DNA of 64,000 nucleotides from Varroa destructor (Eukaryota > Arthropoda > Arachnida > Mesostigmata > Varroidae). This document shows, piece by piece, positions 12,441-26,759 of the stretch. Both the position numbers and the translations under genes were made by a program. The notes under the pieces are model-generated. The model did no database searches and had not been told where the DNA came from. It saw only the letters and a program-made list of their open reading frames with translations. The stretch lies in the NCBI RefSeq assembly GCF_002443255.2, contig NW_019211458.1, positions 35,706,096 to 35,770,095 on the forward strand, given 5' to 3'. Each line of letters begins with the position of its first letter. The first letter of the stretch is position 1.

Positions 12441-15400
12441 AAGTCTGATTCAATATTTCCCTTTACTCCGTCGCTCTGCTCACCATTTTAACTGTCGACC
12501 GTCACCGTCATTCCCTCTTCGTTCTTACTGCAATAGCTACAATGTTAGCTGTGAATGGTTGGCTGGGTGGACATCAGGGCACTCTTTTGTTGTGACCGCT
12601 ACGCTGCGGAAAACGCGACCCGCCTTCCCGCCGACAACAACAGTGGTATCATGAGCTAAACAAAATTCTTCTACTATCTTAGTGCCGCCCGTTATTTTAG
12701 CGCATTCCATGAAGCAGAATCAATCGGGGCCCTAGTCGCGAGACCAAGTCGCGTCACTCGGATTCTTGATCCGACAAATCAAAAACACCTCTCACAGTCA
12801 TAATTGGTAAGTTGGCGTTATCGATCGGACCGTTTCAATAGATTTCGGCCCCTTACTATACATTGATAAATCTGAACGTCGTCGTCTAGCTATATAACTA
12901 ATAGGGGAAAGAGGGCCCTCTGTGGCAACAAGCCGTGCTTTGTAAAGACCATACGCGTTGAATATCGAGTCCGACATAACGATATGAATAGACTTAAATC
13001 ATGGGAACTGAACTATACCTTAGTTTAAAAAAAACAAATTTAGAAAAACCGTGTCATTAATAGATTTCTTTCAGTCTCGTAATGTTGGGCCTTGCACTAT
13101 ACTTTGAATACAACGATTGTGCAGTATTATTTGAGTATTTAAAAAAAATAACAGGTTAAAAAACTTAGTCTGCCTTTTAGCCAATATCGCATCGACAATA
13201 TCTCTCGTTAATATAAAACCTCTTAATAGATTTATTTACAAACAGTAGCTTCATCTGATGCAAATTTTCTATCCCAGTGCGTGATGTCACTATGAAAAAA
13301 AAATCAGTTAGCTCAATTTCCTAAAGCAAATACTGTAAACATAAATTAGAAATGATTGAGCTTCTCGCATATTCATAGATGTCCGTGGTTGAGGTGCTTA
13401 GCTGCTATAACCGTTAAAATCGCGGTGGTAACTTATTGAAACCGTTAGATATCGATTCAATTGGAGCTTCGCATAAACAGAAGATTTCTCCGTTATGCTA
13501 TTACCAATTTAATGCCCTGCTTCTGTAGGGCGAAGCATAGAGCGAGCTGTTGCATATTTATATGTTAATTGTCTGGTTCATTTGCAACAAGACTTAAACG
13601 TGCCAATTTAAGCCATTTGTCTACTTTTTTGCTATTTGTTTACTCCTTTTTTAATCTATTGCGTGCACATGCCCATGCGTGAATTAGCAACCTACGTTCA
13701 CGCGGTTACTTGTTCTGTGCCAACTGTTCCTATTAACCTATTCTACAAATCGTATCCTAACAATCCAGCTGTTCGACCATGGCCAAAAACGCTAACTCCC
13801 TATTAAAAAATCTACCCGTCAACGAAATTTCAAAGTTTACGACCTGCATAAACTGCGTTTCAGTTCCCCACCGTTACACAAACACACACACTTACACCCA
13901 CCAGGATACAGACATCAGGACCGAAGAGGCTCACACATATTTTTTCGGGTTCTATAGTTGATATTACGCCAGTCTTTCAGTCAACAAATGAAGGCCAATT
14001 GTCGGCTTCCAAAGATAGAGAACCATTGCTTTCAGCTTATATTCCATAGAATATTTATCGGAAGAAAGGAGCGGCGGCCTGTTATTAGTTCATGTTCTTT
14101 TGCTTGTGGTTTAGATAGGGGCAAAGAGGGATGAAACGAAAACAAATTTTTTTACACGTTGAGCTAACTAACTATCGAGCTGACTAGTAGGTCAACTTCT
14201 CTGAAACGCTACCTCTGAAATGAAATACTTCGGAGAAAGCGAAGTTCTCTAAAAGCATTTCGACAGGACGTGCAGGCAGCCGGAGAAGTCGGCGCCAATC
14301 AAATCTGAAACCTAAACCGCTCTATTGTTTCCTTCTTCCGGCTTTTCACCTTCGGTGATAAAAATCCAATATCAAAATGTTGGACTGAACGTACACACAA
14401 ATACAGCTAGCGAGCTTCGTCCTAGCGCTCCGTCTGGTGGCCTTCAAGAGCTACAACTTTGTCCTTCGTTAAAGCTCTATACCCAACAGAACTGGCCGCC
14501 GGCTTGGTCGGATAACGGTATGCTCTGTTCGCAATTTCATGACGACCACTGTCACAACCACTAGCGGCAGCGCAGCGTTCCGGGCGGACGTCAAACGGTT
14601 TTCAAAACGCGCTTTATAATGGGAATTCCTCTTAGTAACAAAAGCAACTGTGGGATTTAGGATCGACCACTGACCTAATTTACCTAGCAACCTGCGGGTC
14701 GCGTCCTGGCTGCTCCTTGCTCCAATTTAAGTAACTTCCACCATTAAAGTAACCGCTTCCAGACCCTTCCGTTCGTCGCCAATTCCGAACCCTGCTTCAG
14801 TCTTTTCTGCGCATTGCCGTAAGGATTGAAAGCATGATCTTATTTTTCAGAGATCTATATTTTTCTTTTCTTATATCCATATGCAGTAACTGACGTCTAG
14901 TGTCTGACAAGGGAATCTCTGCGGAATTCAGCCATTCAACAAAACTATACATCAAGTCTATCTGTGTACGTGTGATATTTTGATCTCAATATTGTATATA
15001 TATGTATATATACTGTTGTATGTAGAGGTCATAACCTAGCGTTCTGCTGTTTAAAAGTGGGTGATGCTTTGTCTTTTTGAAAACACGGTTCTTACCGTGA
15101 CCCCGAACAATGCTAGCACAAAAAGGCAGGTTGAATATATTACTGTCATAGCTGGTACTCTTCTACCGGTTTTTCCCATCGGCTTGCAGTGTGGTAGGTT
15201 TCGGAAGCATGAGATTTATTTTTAAGCAGCAATTCGGTGAAGTATGTCAACGAGTAAATGTCATTTAGAGGCAACAGATTTTCGTTGCATTATAATCCTG
15301 ATAGTCAATTCAGTATCCATGATAAATCATTTAGAATATCCGCTGTATTAGCAATAGACACATCAAAAGATAGTCCTAAGTCGTTGTGTGCCTCGCCCAT

Positions 15401-18400
15401 AAGCTTTACATGGCAGAAAGATAACTTTCTATTAATAATTTTAGGCTACGTTCTGCTTGACGCCGCTTTGTGGGTACCTTTAACTTTCTACTCTTCCTTG
15501 AACTAAAGCCCTTCGCCGTTTATCATTAACTGGCATTGCTTCAGCTTATAGCGAAACTATTTACCTTATCGATACTTCTCCGGTGGCAGAATTATAATGC
15601 ACCAAAATCTACAGGACTCTGCGCGCACATCCTTCGTCTTTTACACACGATACGCCTGAAAGCATGTATCTGTGTATATGATAGATATTTTCCTGCCCAT
15701 ATTATCTTTTGCCTAACACATTTCGTGCCCACGTGCCATGAAGCTACGTGCTAATGCTGCAGCCGCTAAGAGCCGCTGCAGAGGCGAGGTAAGGGAAGGT
15801 ATGGGGTACACTTTTGAAACCCATCAAATTCCGTTCAACTGCAATTTCCCTGCGTTTCCACTTCACGCACACAGACACCATCATAAAGTCGCGCGCAGTT
15901 TTACGCCTTAACGCTTCCGCAGCCGCGCGGAAAAGAACGCCCGCTGAAGCAGCAGCAGCGTCCGTATTCGCGGGCAGATCTCTTGCAGTCTCGATCTAGG
16001 ACGTATCGTGTCTGTGCGGTTCTTCCGTATATTCCTTCTATTCCAACCCTGATTCCCACGCGGCTCAACTTACATGTCCCTCGCTAGACCCATAGTTCCT
16101 ACGCCAAAGATATTAGTTTCATAGTAGTCAAGCTTACGTGAGCCAAGGCCACGTCGATAGGGTGCTGTTTCTGTTAATTTCCAGCTGCAGCACATCCTGC
16201 ATCTTCCATGATCCGAATCGATGCATGACATTGCGAAACTAAATATCGTTAAGCGGCTATTTGAGTATGAAAGTGAGTATAAGACAAGCTAAGCAAAAGC
16301 TTATATAACCAAAGTTTTTCTGAGATTGAAGCACCAGGAGCTGTTCTCACACCGTTCACGTATACGAGAAGTGCTAGAAAAGAAATTACGCGCTTAGAAT
16401 TTAAGATAATATAGGACTATAAATTGAGTTTGAATTCTACTCATTTTTCATTTGCTGGTAATCAAGTCTTCTGTACTGTTGAGGAGTACCTTATTTGTTC
16501 TACACAGATTTAGTCTCACGTTTGAAATTTAGGACAACTGAGGTTGAGTTTTGAGATGCGGCGGAAGAACCTTTTAGGAAAGTGTTTTTCATAGGACGAA
16601 ATTAATACTTTGCAAGATCATATTTTTCTCTAGATAACAAAGCTAAAGCTTGTTGTGCCAGATGATAAAAACAATATTTTTAATTTGTTGTATTTAATAT
16701 TTTTTTCCAAATGTCAAAAAGCTGCAAAAATAATCCACAGTATTTGTCCCACGCACGGTAGGGACTCTTTAGCCAAGCGCTATGAGCCATTCTAACAGTT
16801 GTTTTTCTCTAAAGGGGGAACAAGGCCTGGAAAATCAACGACCATACTCTAACAAATCAAGCCACTTTAACATATAGTCCTAACTATAATGCTTGCTAAA
16901 GATGCAGCGTTTTCCCGTAACGGTTGTGGTAGCCGTTTGATCTTGAGGGAAAACGCATAGACAACCGCGAAAATATTGTTTCTCATCGTTAGTCATACGT
17001 ATTTTTAGAGTTTAAGGTGAAGGTGAGGTTCTTTTTTTCTTAGTTTTAGGGCAAAGATTGGCTTTGCAAGGGTATACAGTAACTGATTACCAGCAGACAA
17101 AGGGTTGAAAAGCGGTAGCAATAAACAGGGACGGAGATACGTTATGCACCAACTTAACTGAAGAACCCGAAATGCAGCGTCACGGCGAAATGTAATAGTT
17201 ATGTATCATTGAATCGGGCTGTAATTAATGGGGCTAATAGATTCCTAATAATCCCCATAATCCATAATAAACCTAATAGATTCTGCAAGCTCGTAACAAC
17301 TGTTTATCAACTGAGCGTAACTTATTTGGAAGTGTGTCTGCAAGTGAGTCTGTCAAGTGCAAAAGCTTGAAAAACAATTGCTACGGAAAACAATGCTCTC
17401 ACGGCTAAATACGGACACATACAAATGTTTGCTAGCACATTTATAAGGGTTTGTCATAAACTAGCGTAACGTAAAATTTACGTGCGTATATATATGTATA
17501 ACACAGAGCACCATAGATATGGAATATGGAGCATCATCCACAAAGTCTGTGTCCACTCATCGTATATTGTTGTTATTGAAAGGAAGTCCAGTATAATATG
17601 GCGTTGATGCTTTCACGTCTGCAATGCTTTGGCCAACATCCTGAGCTCTTTACCAGTGTCTAATACGTCATTCTTACCGGACTGAACAGAAAAAGTGACT
17701 GTCTGAATGGTATCGCAGTCAGCGCAAGACCTTTGACTGATGCCAAACTAAGGAAGAGTTATTCTATCGATTACAGTGGCTTAGAACCGAGTGAAAATGA
17801 TAGCGTTGTAACCTGACTGTAAATGGGCGCTCCGTAATATGTCCCAAATGAGCGCGGTGGTACCGCATCGGTTCTTACATTCAACTTGACGCCATTCATA
17901 CGTTATGGTCCGCATTGGCATCACGATTCATCACTAGAGCCATTATTGTCGTTCGATACAACAGAAAGATGGAGAAAATTACAGTCGGTACTATTCGATC
18001 GCGTTGAATATTGCTGTGAAGCCTGTCAGTCTGGGACTTCTTACGGATTCGCGCGTGGTTCAGATAACGAAAAAAAGTTTACATCAAATCAGACTCATAT
18101 TGTTAGAATAGCGAAAACCTTAGGCAGACCAGCGCGATAGTTTGACCTTGCATGAGTATGCCCCTTGAGACACTATATACATAGCGTAGCTTTGCCCCAA
18201 ATTACACATAACTCACACGCCCTTTCTATATTCGTTCGATTTGTCAATTTTTCTGTTTGTCATTGGCGCTTTTTTCATCGCTCGGACATCATGACAACGA
18301 CCAAAGTTGTTGTTAAAGCACTCAAGGACGATCAGCTCATGTAAAAAAGCCCGTTTCGCGTACAACTCAGTGTGAGTCAGATTGAATAGGATTAGACAGC

Positions 18401-18637
18401 ACGGACTGGGTGTAGTTGAGTCAGCCCGTCACACGGCGGGCAACTCAGGCGAAGCCCTGAGATTAAACCTTGTGAATGGGACGAAGGGTGGTACATCGAC
18501 CATCCTGACAGTCATGCTCTAGCCTGTCGTTCAAAGAAGTCCCTAAATCGGACTCCGGAAACGAGCAGAACTTTAAACGAAATAGCACTAAAGTCAAGTG
18601 ACCGAAACTGAGTGGAACGAAATTCCGCTCTCCGCCA
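12441..18637. other. No supported gene; short TA-rich repeats
   Basis: This is AT-rich non-coding sequence. Open frames at 14325-14564 and 15814-15999 (both plus) have non-ATG starts and no splice support. A short interrupted TA repeat lies at about 14995-15011. At 17226-17283 the string CTAATAGATTC occurs twice. An Ala-rich run (codons GCA/GCG at about 15945-15960) is too short to matter. Confidence 0.45.
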
Positions 18638-18754
18638 CTACCGCCTCCGCGCCATTGTCGCAGAATCACTGCTGCTGTTCCCGTTGCCTCCGCTGTTTTC
18701 GTCGTCACCGTTAGGGGGCTTTGGCAAAGGCCTCTTCTTATCCCTTTTCCTCAT
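18638..18754 (-). CDS. Candidate short ORF or first exon, polar and basic
   Basis: An ATG at 18754 (minus) opens a 38-codon frame with good codon pattern. It has a Lys/Arg/Pro start (MRKRDKKRPLPKPPNG), then an acidic Gly/Asn/Ser-rich stretch (DDENSGGNGNSSSD), and ends in ARRR before TAG. The frame stays open upstream for 11 codons to a TGA. A possible donor GGCG|GTAGTG overlaps the stop, so this could be a 5' coding exon that continues elsewhere. Composition suggests a disordered nuclear-type segment. No family is recognised. Confidence 0.2.
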   Translation of the reverse strand: MRKRDKKRPLPKPPNGDDENSGGNGNSSSDSATMARRR

Positions 18755-19299
18755 GCTTGAATTAGTCCGATGCTTCGTTATTAATCGTCATTCACATCTC
18801 GACGACACGAAGCAATAAGCATACGCTACTTGCTCGCCCGCTCATCCGTCTAGTCCCGTAGTTATGCGCTTTATTAAATAGCAACAATTCTGATAGAAGC
18901 AGCTCGAAGCGACCGTAATGCCCTTGTCTCTACGAAATACTGTGCCAAAGGACGGCTGGTAACTGCCAAAGTATCCATATATCATTGGGGGGCGATTCAT
19001 TAGGTTACAAAGACAAAAGATAGTAATAAAATATGAACAAAAACAACTAAAAAAATTATAGGCCTAGGTTAATATAGCTGAATTAAAACTATTTGATAAA
19101 GAAAAAAAAAACAGAAATATTTCAAATTATCACTACTGTAGCAGCATACCAACGTTTCTCCTCTCAGGCTAAAGAATTCCCGCCTTCGCCATCTCGGTCC
19201 TCGTATTTCGTTGAAGAGATGATTATTATGGGCAGCAGAATAATAATCATCAGCATAGAATATCCTCTTCACGTGGTATCGTCGCCAACGTTCCTGCAG

Positions 19300-19478
19300 G
19301 CACTGAGCAGAAGGCCATCTTATGCCTGGCGGAACTTCACCGGGGCCTTGCTTACCTTGCCACGGGGCACTCTAACACCATCTCCCCAGCCCATGAGTCC
19401 ACTGCAGCCTTTGCCCGGCTCGTCCTGGGTTCTTCGGCCCATCCAACGCGCAGCGTCTTCACCGGCCAGCCGAAGTAA
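19300..19478 (+). CDS. Candidate terminal coding exon, 58 codons
   Basis: An acceptor TTCCTGCAG ends at 19299. The exon then reads in the frame beginning at 19302 with strongly G/C-ending codons. It starts TEQKAILCLAELHRGLAYLA, a helix-like segment, and ends SSAHPTRSVFTGQPK then TAA at 19476-19478. The splice would be phase 1. The same frame is also open upstream of the acceptor. Two competitors overlap. One is a 158-codon plus frame using an acceptor at 19167 and a donor at 19496 (TTG|GTAAGA). The other is a minus ATG frame ending at a GCAAG|GTAAGC donor. I prefer the 58-codon frame for its composition, but I recognise no family. No canonical AATAAA follows closely. Confidence 0.4.
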
Positions 19479-19497
19479 TAGGCGAGCGGGCTCATTG

Positions 19498-22400
19498 GTA
19501 AGAAACCACGTACAACCAATATACCCTACTTTTGAGAAACATCCTTCTACCCTCTGGCATGTTGATTAGCAGAGCTCACACTACATTACTTAATTCTGAC
19601 ACGGCGGCTCACTATGACGCATTATGTACGTATTTAGTATCGTTGAAGATGCTCAGGACAAACTGAAGCCACGAAGGTATAATTATTTAAACATGCACTT
19701 TTACAAGTAGCGAATCTCTATAAATCAGAAGATATGAAAACTTCGTTTTGTATTAAAACTATAACTTTATATAGTATAAGAGTTGTTAGGGTAACAACGG
19801 AATGGCCTTACAAGCTTTTTCGATCTGATACCTACTCTACAGAACTAACAAAACGTTTTTATAGCCGTATCCATAAAAACGGTTGTATCACAAAATTATC
19901 TAGAAATCAGAACAGCTCACCCATCCATAAAAACATAAATTAAACCGGTACATGAGTCCGAACCTATTCTTCAGCCATTGCGTATTCAATTTGTGTGTAC
20001 TCACAAAGACTGCCGTTCTGGAGAGAAATTTTTAGTAACAAGGTCGGGCGCCTTCGTTGGAAAAGTAAAACATAGAAGAGTCCATAGAATTTTTTAAACT
20101 TATTAGAAACTTTCCGCAAGACTTACTTCCAGGGAAATCGCTAGCAGCCACGGCATTTCCGCACACATCTATTTTATTGGTGGATTTTGCTTTGTCCCAT
20201 TACTCTATTTCTCTTTATGGAAAGCCCCGTAAAAGCAGGGCATGCTGCTGGCGGATAATTCCAAAAGCACATTTACGTCGGAACCAGATCCTGAAGGGGG
20301 ACTAGGGAACGGAGAAGGTGGGAGCCTGCTTGGTCGAGACTATACATCATAACATAGGGAGACCGCTGCCGACAGATCCTACAAGCGGGCCGACGGCGTC
20401 TTACTACTACCAGCTACAAGCAGCTAAGCCACGTCATTCACTCAACGGCTGACAAATCACCATCTTAATGTCGTGTTATATAGACTCTACAGCTCCATAT
20501 TATTAACACAAAAAGCTAGGTCGCTTGCTTATATGGGAAGGAACAACAAAGCCGGCGCTGCCGGCCGATCGCTTCTGACTGGCTCCCTTATATATTATGA
20601 GGCGCTTGCCTAGTCGATTTGCTCTGGCATACTTATTCAGCATCGTAGTGATTACTGATAAGTGCACAGAACTCGAAAGTGCGCCTAGTATGACGCTTCG
20701 ACAGTTGAAGAAGGATGTGATTCTATTCACCGAATTCAAAACAGAGAACCAATAAGCAGGTCCCGCAAATAGGGGTCTTCTGTAGCTCCTACGTGACAGC
20801 TCGTTCCATAACATGTCCTGCATAGGGCTCCACGTACTATAAATTATTAGAGCATTATATAAATTTGTGTTTATTTCGCTGATGGCTTGTTATACATAAT
20901 CATTTTTAGGTATAGTTTACTTTAAGTTTATAAGCAAATACTTTATTTTTCTATTTTCCATTCAAACATGGTTGCAAATTGCTCTAGGACGTTTTAATTA
21001 AATAAAGTTCAGTCACAAGGCAACACCAGGCAACGGCTGCCACTACCAAATGCACCGCAAAAGCCCCGACATGTTAGACTCTTTTCAAGTCTAGTTCCCT
21101 CGGTCATTTTTCTGATCGTTCGGCGCCTCTGCTCCCTTAGCCCCTTGACACGATTCTGCATTGGCCAGCTGGCCCTTCGGAATTTGTGAAGCAGCATGAA
21201 AAACACGATTGGCTTTACACCAGAGAGGGCGTCATCAGCCAATGACAAACTGGTGACATTGCAATGAAATATATAATCATATACCATTCAGTGTTCCGTT
21301 AACTCTTCCACCCCCCACCTACACTGCGCTCCAATGACTCATGCGGCGATCATTTTCAATGACGTAACAGTTAAATTATGACAAGAATTTCAAACTAAAT
21401 TCCTTTCTTGCGTGATCTGGAAGACACGTTTAATACTATGTTTTGCTTCGAAATCCATCTCTGAAAAAGCTTTTTTGGATGGAAATGAATAACCTAGGGC
21501 AGTAATAAGCGTGTACGGGAACAGAAAACTTTTGCGTATGTGTGTAAATATCTTTGTATAAATATGCGAGCGCGGCCTTCTAAGCGACGATGCCACACAA
21601 CACCTTGCTGAATAAAGAACCAGTCTTGGAATACATAGTATAATAATATATGTCGCCTCTTCCTAGCCTTCAGCTACCATGATACGTGTGCAGGAACGAT
21701 ACCAGCTGTTGTAAAAACTTAGCCAGCAAACCAAGTACTCGGATATTTTGGCCATCAGGCTAAGCGCGAGCTTGACCCTAACGTAATTTTTGCAATTAAA
21801 GGCCCATTGTCCGCGATCAGGACCCTTTCCTCCTGCATTTCATAACGCTTACTATGATAAAATTGGTAATGGAAGAGGGGAGCGCCGAGCAACGATCGAA
21901 TACATAGCTTAGTAATAGTTCTTTAAAGCAATGGTTGGCTATAAGAACGGCGACGGTCCTGCTAGCGGGTGCGTACACAGAAAGGTGGCGAGTGTAAGTC
22001 GGTATACGCCAACTCCAGTCCAATGGATCCAAATGAAATACCGAGAGCGCTGTCTTTCATTCTTCCACTCTGATCAACTGAGACTTCAGGTTCCAGTTTT
22101 GTTGAACAGTTTATTCTTCTCTAATCCTGTGCTAGTCCTCGCATCGTTCCTAAATAGGCTGGTTTTAGGGTCTAAAGGTGCTGAAAGTCAGACTTTGGTG
22201 AGGTCTGGTAGTCTTTGCTTCTGAGAAAGTATTTCTACCTTAACACCAAACTGGCTTCTCTATTTTCTATCGCCCCCTTTTCTCTCTCGCTTTTTCTGTA
22301 CACATCTCATCGTTGAGCGACTTCTCCGTTCTGCAGACTTCGAATTCAGGCCACGCGAGTCCTCTTTTCGAGTATTCTCTCACACCCGCTGGCTATGCAC

Positions 22401-25400
22401 CCACACTCGAGATGACCAGACCATTTTCTGTGCCCTGGAGCTTACGTTCAGGTTAGTTCAAGCTCTTCTTTCTCTCTTTCTCTGCTAGTCAAAGTCTGAA
22501 AAACTCTAACGATACTAACACGTCGAGAGAGGCATACGTGAAACGAACGCCTGTTCTGCCTGTATGTCTGTCTATCTGTCGGCCCTTACAGCGGACGGAA
22601 TTATTCAAACTACAGGGTAAACGAGGTTATATTTATTATCTGTTTTCGCCTTGATCAATTCAACCGACCAACGTGACTATACACAAGGTACAAGGGTTGG
22701 AGGAAAATACATAGACAGCGTCGTTTTCAATTGCGTTGACGAAGTGAAGAAAAAATTGACTACAATTAAATAAGAAAAAGGGTGAACGAAGAAGGGAAGA
22801 CGAAAAAGCCGTGAGTTTGGCTGGCAGACGACAGGCGCGCCAATTCAAACAGGAATTTTTTAGCGGAAATCAACAACCGACAGTTGAGCTAATGCACGCG
22901 TCATGCATATAAGCCAATCTTATGCATGGAAGCCTCCTATGCTTGGACGCGTGACTCGGCTCAGATATCTATTTAGTGACAATCTTGCATATTGCTAAAC
23001 CTCATTCAAACAAGAAAATACGCAACAGGCACTCAGAAAAGACACAACCGTTATAAGGAGCGTAGGAGACACAATGTAAGATTTGTGTTCAATTATCTAA
23101 CAATACATTCCAGTAATAGAGGACAATAGGCTGACTAATTGGTAGGCATCAACGGGATACAACAATCCTGCTATCAATTCACTAGCCTTCTCTGACCTCG
23201 TAGGGATTGTTTGCTTTGGCTCCGAACGTGGATAAGTGAATAGGCCCATCATATAACAGCTGCCTATAGTTATACCATGACGAGATTATTCATCAGTTGA
23301 TCTCGTTAATCTAGTTAATCCGACTTTTTAGTATCTGACATCAAACTTACTGCTTTTCCTTTTTTAAATAATGGTTGTTTCTCTTTTCCCGAAGCTTAGG
23401 GATAATCGTAATGCGGGACGTTTAAAACCCTCTTTTTATGTTAAGCAAAAATATGTACAGTCATAAGGAATATCTGCTATATCAGTTGTTCACTGGACTC
23501 CCTAAGTTCAGGTAACTTCGAACGTACTTTAGGAGAGCTGCTGATTATTTTATCGCGGTAGATTAAATCACATATCTTGATTGCGCTTACATAACTGAAA
23601 TATAGGACAAGTTTGTGTAGCGCTGCATTTTACTCATTTACGCCTTTTCCCTAGACTATATATAATGATGGTCACAAAATCCAGGCTGTCATCAGCTTAA
23701 CTAAAAGCAAAATAAACCCTGATCCAGTTATTCCCGACATTTTAGTCAACAGACTTAGACTCAGAATGGTGACCCAATCGAAATTTAATCTTGAAGATGC
23801 CTTTCCATTTTTCCCGTTGTCCTGATGATTGTTTAATAGGCGACTTATGTTTCCTCTCCACAAATACTCTGGCTCCCTTAATCATTCCTGCATAGATAAG
23901 GCAAATCTACTCCCGATATATTTTTCCTTCCCATATAAAAAAAAATCCTCGAGATTCCCAATTTAGTCGATTTTAGTTCTGAAATCGCAATGTTTAATTG
24001 ATTAATTAAGCCAAAACATAACTATGTTTCCTAAAAGATCCTGCTCATGTTTTACACGAAGGTTGTTCTACTCCTGAAAGAGCTTCTTAAATTGATGTTT
24101 GCTTCATGCAGACAGCATGCTCTTGATTTATTTGGGCAACCTATTCTAATCTCAATTTATAAGTAGGTTCCTGACTGGTTGAATGGTAACATTCGATAAT
24201 CCCTACTATATTTAATAAGATATATATACTATTTTATATAATATATACTACTTCTAATAAGGAAAAAGATCATTCTGTTTTTAAACGTAATCGATTTAAC
24301 TTCGATCCGTGTGCATGTACTCGCTATAGATGCGTCAGTATTGGCTATTGCAAATATCTAAATAAACTAACCACCGGTGTGTATTTTGACCAACAAAAGG
24401 TACTCTTAATAACATAGGCCATAATCTGTTACTATGCGAAAAAAAAATCTATGCGCATAAAGGACAATAAAACTTATTTTTACTTAAGCTATTGTAGTAT
24501 ATTTTAATTTACAATTTAGCTAGAGACAAATTTCTACTTGAAAGATTTCTCCTTTGTCAAGCACCCAAAAGAAATCAAGTACTTTTGCCTTTCATAAAAT
24601 TGTACGGACATTTGATCAGGTCTAAATACACACACAGGTCTAACTAGAAAATGTCGAAGAGCAATTTTTAATAATAAACAAAATAATCTACGAAGTCACG
24701 GAGCTTCACTTTGCCTACGGTAGCAGCGCAAACTGAAATTTTAAATAATGTTAAATAAAATATATACTTTATCATATTTTAAAAGATGATTCCTATGATA
24801 ATAATGGTAACGTATTTATCTATTAAGATCAAAGACCCGTGAAGTGATTGAGGTTCACAATCTGCAGACACACTGTTTCCTGCTATGGGCTAGCCGTATG
24901 GTTCAGATTAATGACATCACTGTACATAAAACTCGATAGATATTAGGCACTGAAGCTTGATAATTTTTAGCTGGATGAAGTTTCTATCATTTTAAGTTCT
25001 TTAAATTATTTAGGTATATTCGAATTTTTTTTCTCTCGACGGTCACTGTCCTCCTCGGAGAACAACTGCTAGATTTAGGCCCGAAGTCCAGTAAATGCTT
25101 GTTCACCTATAACCGAGCATTTGCCCTGACAGCGCTTTTCGTTAAAGGGCTACTTATTTATTATCTAGATCTTGCGTCACCGTCTCAGAATTTTAGCCCA
25201 TTGGCAACAGGAGCTTCTGGAGAATTATTCTTGATGTTCAAATTATAAATGAAGAAATTCAGATGGTATTCTGTTAGAGTTCAGTGAAACAAAAAATATT
25301 CGTGGTTTTTTTACGCACGTCTATTTGAATGATCCTCTAAATTATCCGCATAAGCTAATATTACTAGCGTTTCAGCACTAAACGTAAATATGCTATACAA

Positions 25401-26280
25401 ACTCGATAATTTTCCCTATTCGAACGAGTAGGATGTTTTTTAGTAATAAAAAGACGTCAAAACTGAAAACGGCATGTCTTTGAAACACTAACTGTTTTAC
25501 GTTTATGCCTATTTATGCATTTTCTCTCCGAGTGTTGATATACTTCCATTGATTAATACCAATCCTGCACTTAAACCAGCAATCAATCAAGTATGGTAAA
25601 GCTACGCTCCACGTTAGTTTACTAAATTTACAAATCTTTGCAGCTTTCAAACAAACTATATACCATACCCACGTGTTCCGATCGATATACGAAAACATTC
25701 ATTTTGATTTCCCTTCGAATTATATTAGACCTTGTAAGAGGAGGCAATTCGACCTATCTGTGTCAAACGTAGTTACGTACAAGTCAGCCCTACCCTATAC
25801 ACTTTTATTACCCACACAGCTATAGAAGAACGCATCCATCAGTTACTATTAATACGACTATGTACTTTGCTAGTATGACAACTGTTCTAGTACGAAGGTG
25901 CAAGCATTCTCTTCACTTGCGTGTGTTCTTCACATAGCGCCCTATTAAATCCTTGGTAGAGTCGTCTACGCGTATGCAATCAGTGTCAAACAGTATTTCG
26001 GTTGCGGTATACCGCCTGTCCCTTTTCCCTAGGCAGCGTCGACAATCAAATTGTGTCACGACGACCTCAGGAGTCGTCGGAGGCGCGTATGTGTGTCTGT
26101 GGCCTTCTCTTCGACAGTGCGTACAGGCTAAAATAAAGCAAGAGCAAATTACAAACAGGCGAAAATGATGGCAGATTAAAGGAGGTTAGCGAGCCCTTTC
26201 GAAAATAGATCACTACTGCTACATTGGTCCGGTTGGTTCAGTTTGAAAGGGTTCAGGAGCAGTTGGGGCGCGGAGATAGC
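19498..26280. other. No supported gene
   Basis: Mostly AT-rich sequence with scattered short ORFs, including minus 20503-20823 (106 codons, non-ATG start). A short inverted repeat of about 8 bp arms (CATGCATA ... TATGCATG) lies near 22902-22928. The pyrimidine-rich stretch at 22256-22300 leads into no convincing exon. Confidence 0.45.
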
Positions 26281-26297
26281 GATCATGAGTGATCATC

Positions 26298-26516
26298 ATG
26301 GCACACTTGCGTGACCATCCGCCCCTAATTCTTAGAGCTTCTGCTGCCCTGTCTGAACACCCAATTTCTTTTATCCACACAACGATTCCCGCTATGAACA
26401 GTTTGCTTCGATTCGCTCATCGGATAGGTGCAGCGACGTCAGCTATCTCATCACCATCAGGACATTCTTTTTTTTCCTACGTCTCCGACCGCTTTTATGA
26501 CGAGGACGAAATCTAA
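26298..26516 (+). CDS. Candidate 72-residue ORF
   Basis: The ATG has A at -3 and G at +4, a strong start context. The frame reads MAHLRDHPPLILRASAALSE at its start, has a middle with Ser/Ala/His-rich character, and ends in an acidic tail YVSDRFYDEDEI. A separate ATG frame of nine codons starts 10 bases upstream. No signal peptide or clear membrane segment is visible. It could be a small protein, an exon read through a donor (TAG|GTGCAG near 26428), or chance. No family is recognised. Confidence 0.25.
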   Translation: MAHLRDHPPLILRASAALSEHPISFIHTTIPAMNSLLRFAHRIGAATSAISSPSGHSFFSYVSDRFYDEDEI

Positions 26517-26759
26517 AGACAGCGCCTTCTGCTTGTGGCTATTCGCTGCAGCCGCTGTATTTCGCGTTGTGGTTTCTTTTGCCGGTATTCCTACAACACT
26601 CAGCATTCGATTCTGTTCGCTCATCAACAGAATTACGATCTACTGCCAATGCTGTTGCTGCTGGCGACACCGTCGGGACACGCGACCACTGACCGAAAGT
26701 TCAGCTTGGCCTTATTATTATTATCACTAATTATAAGAGTCTCTATCCACTACTGCGCT

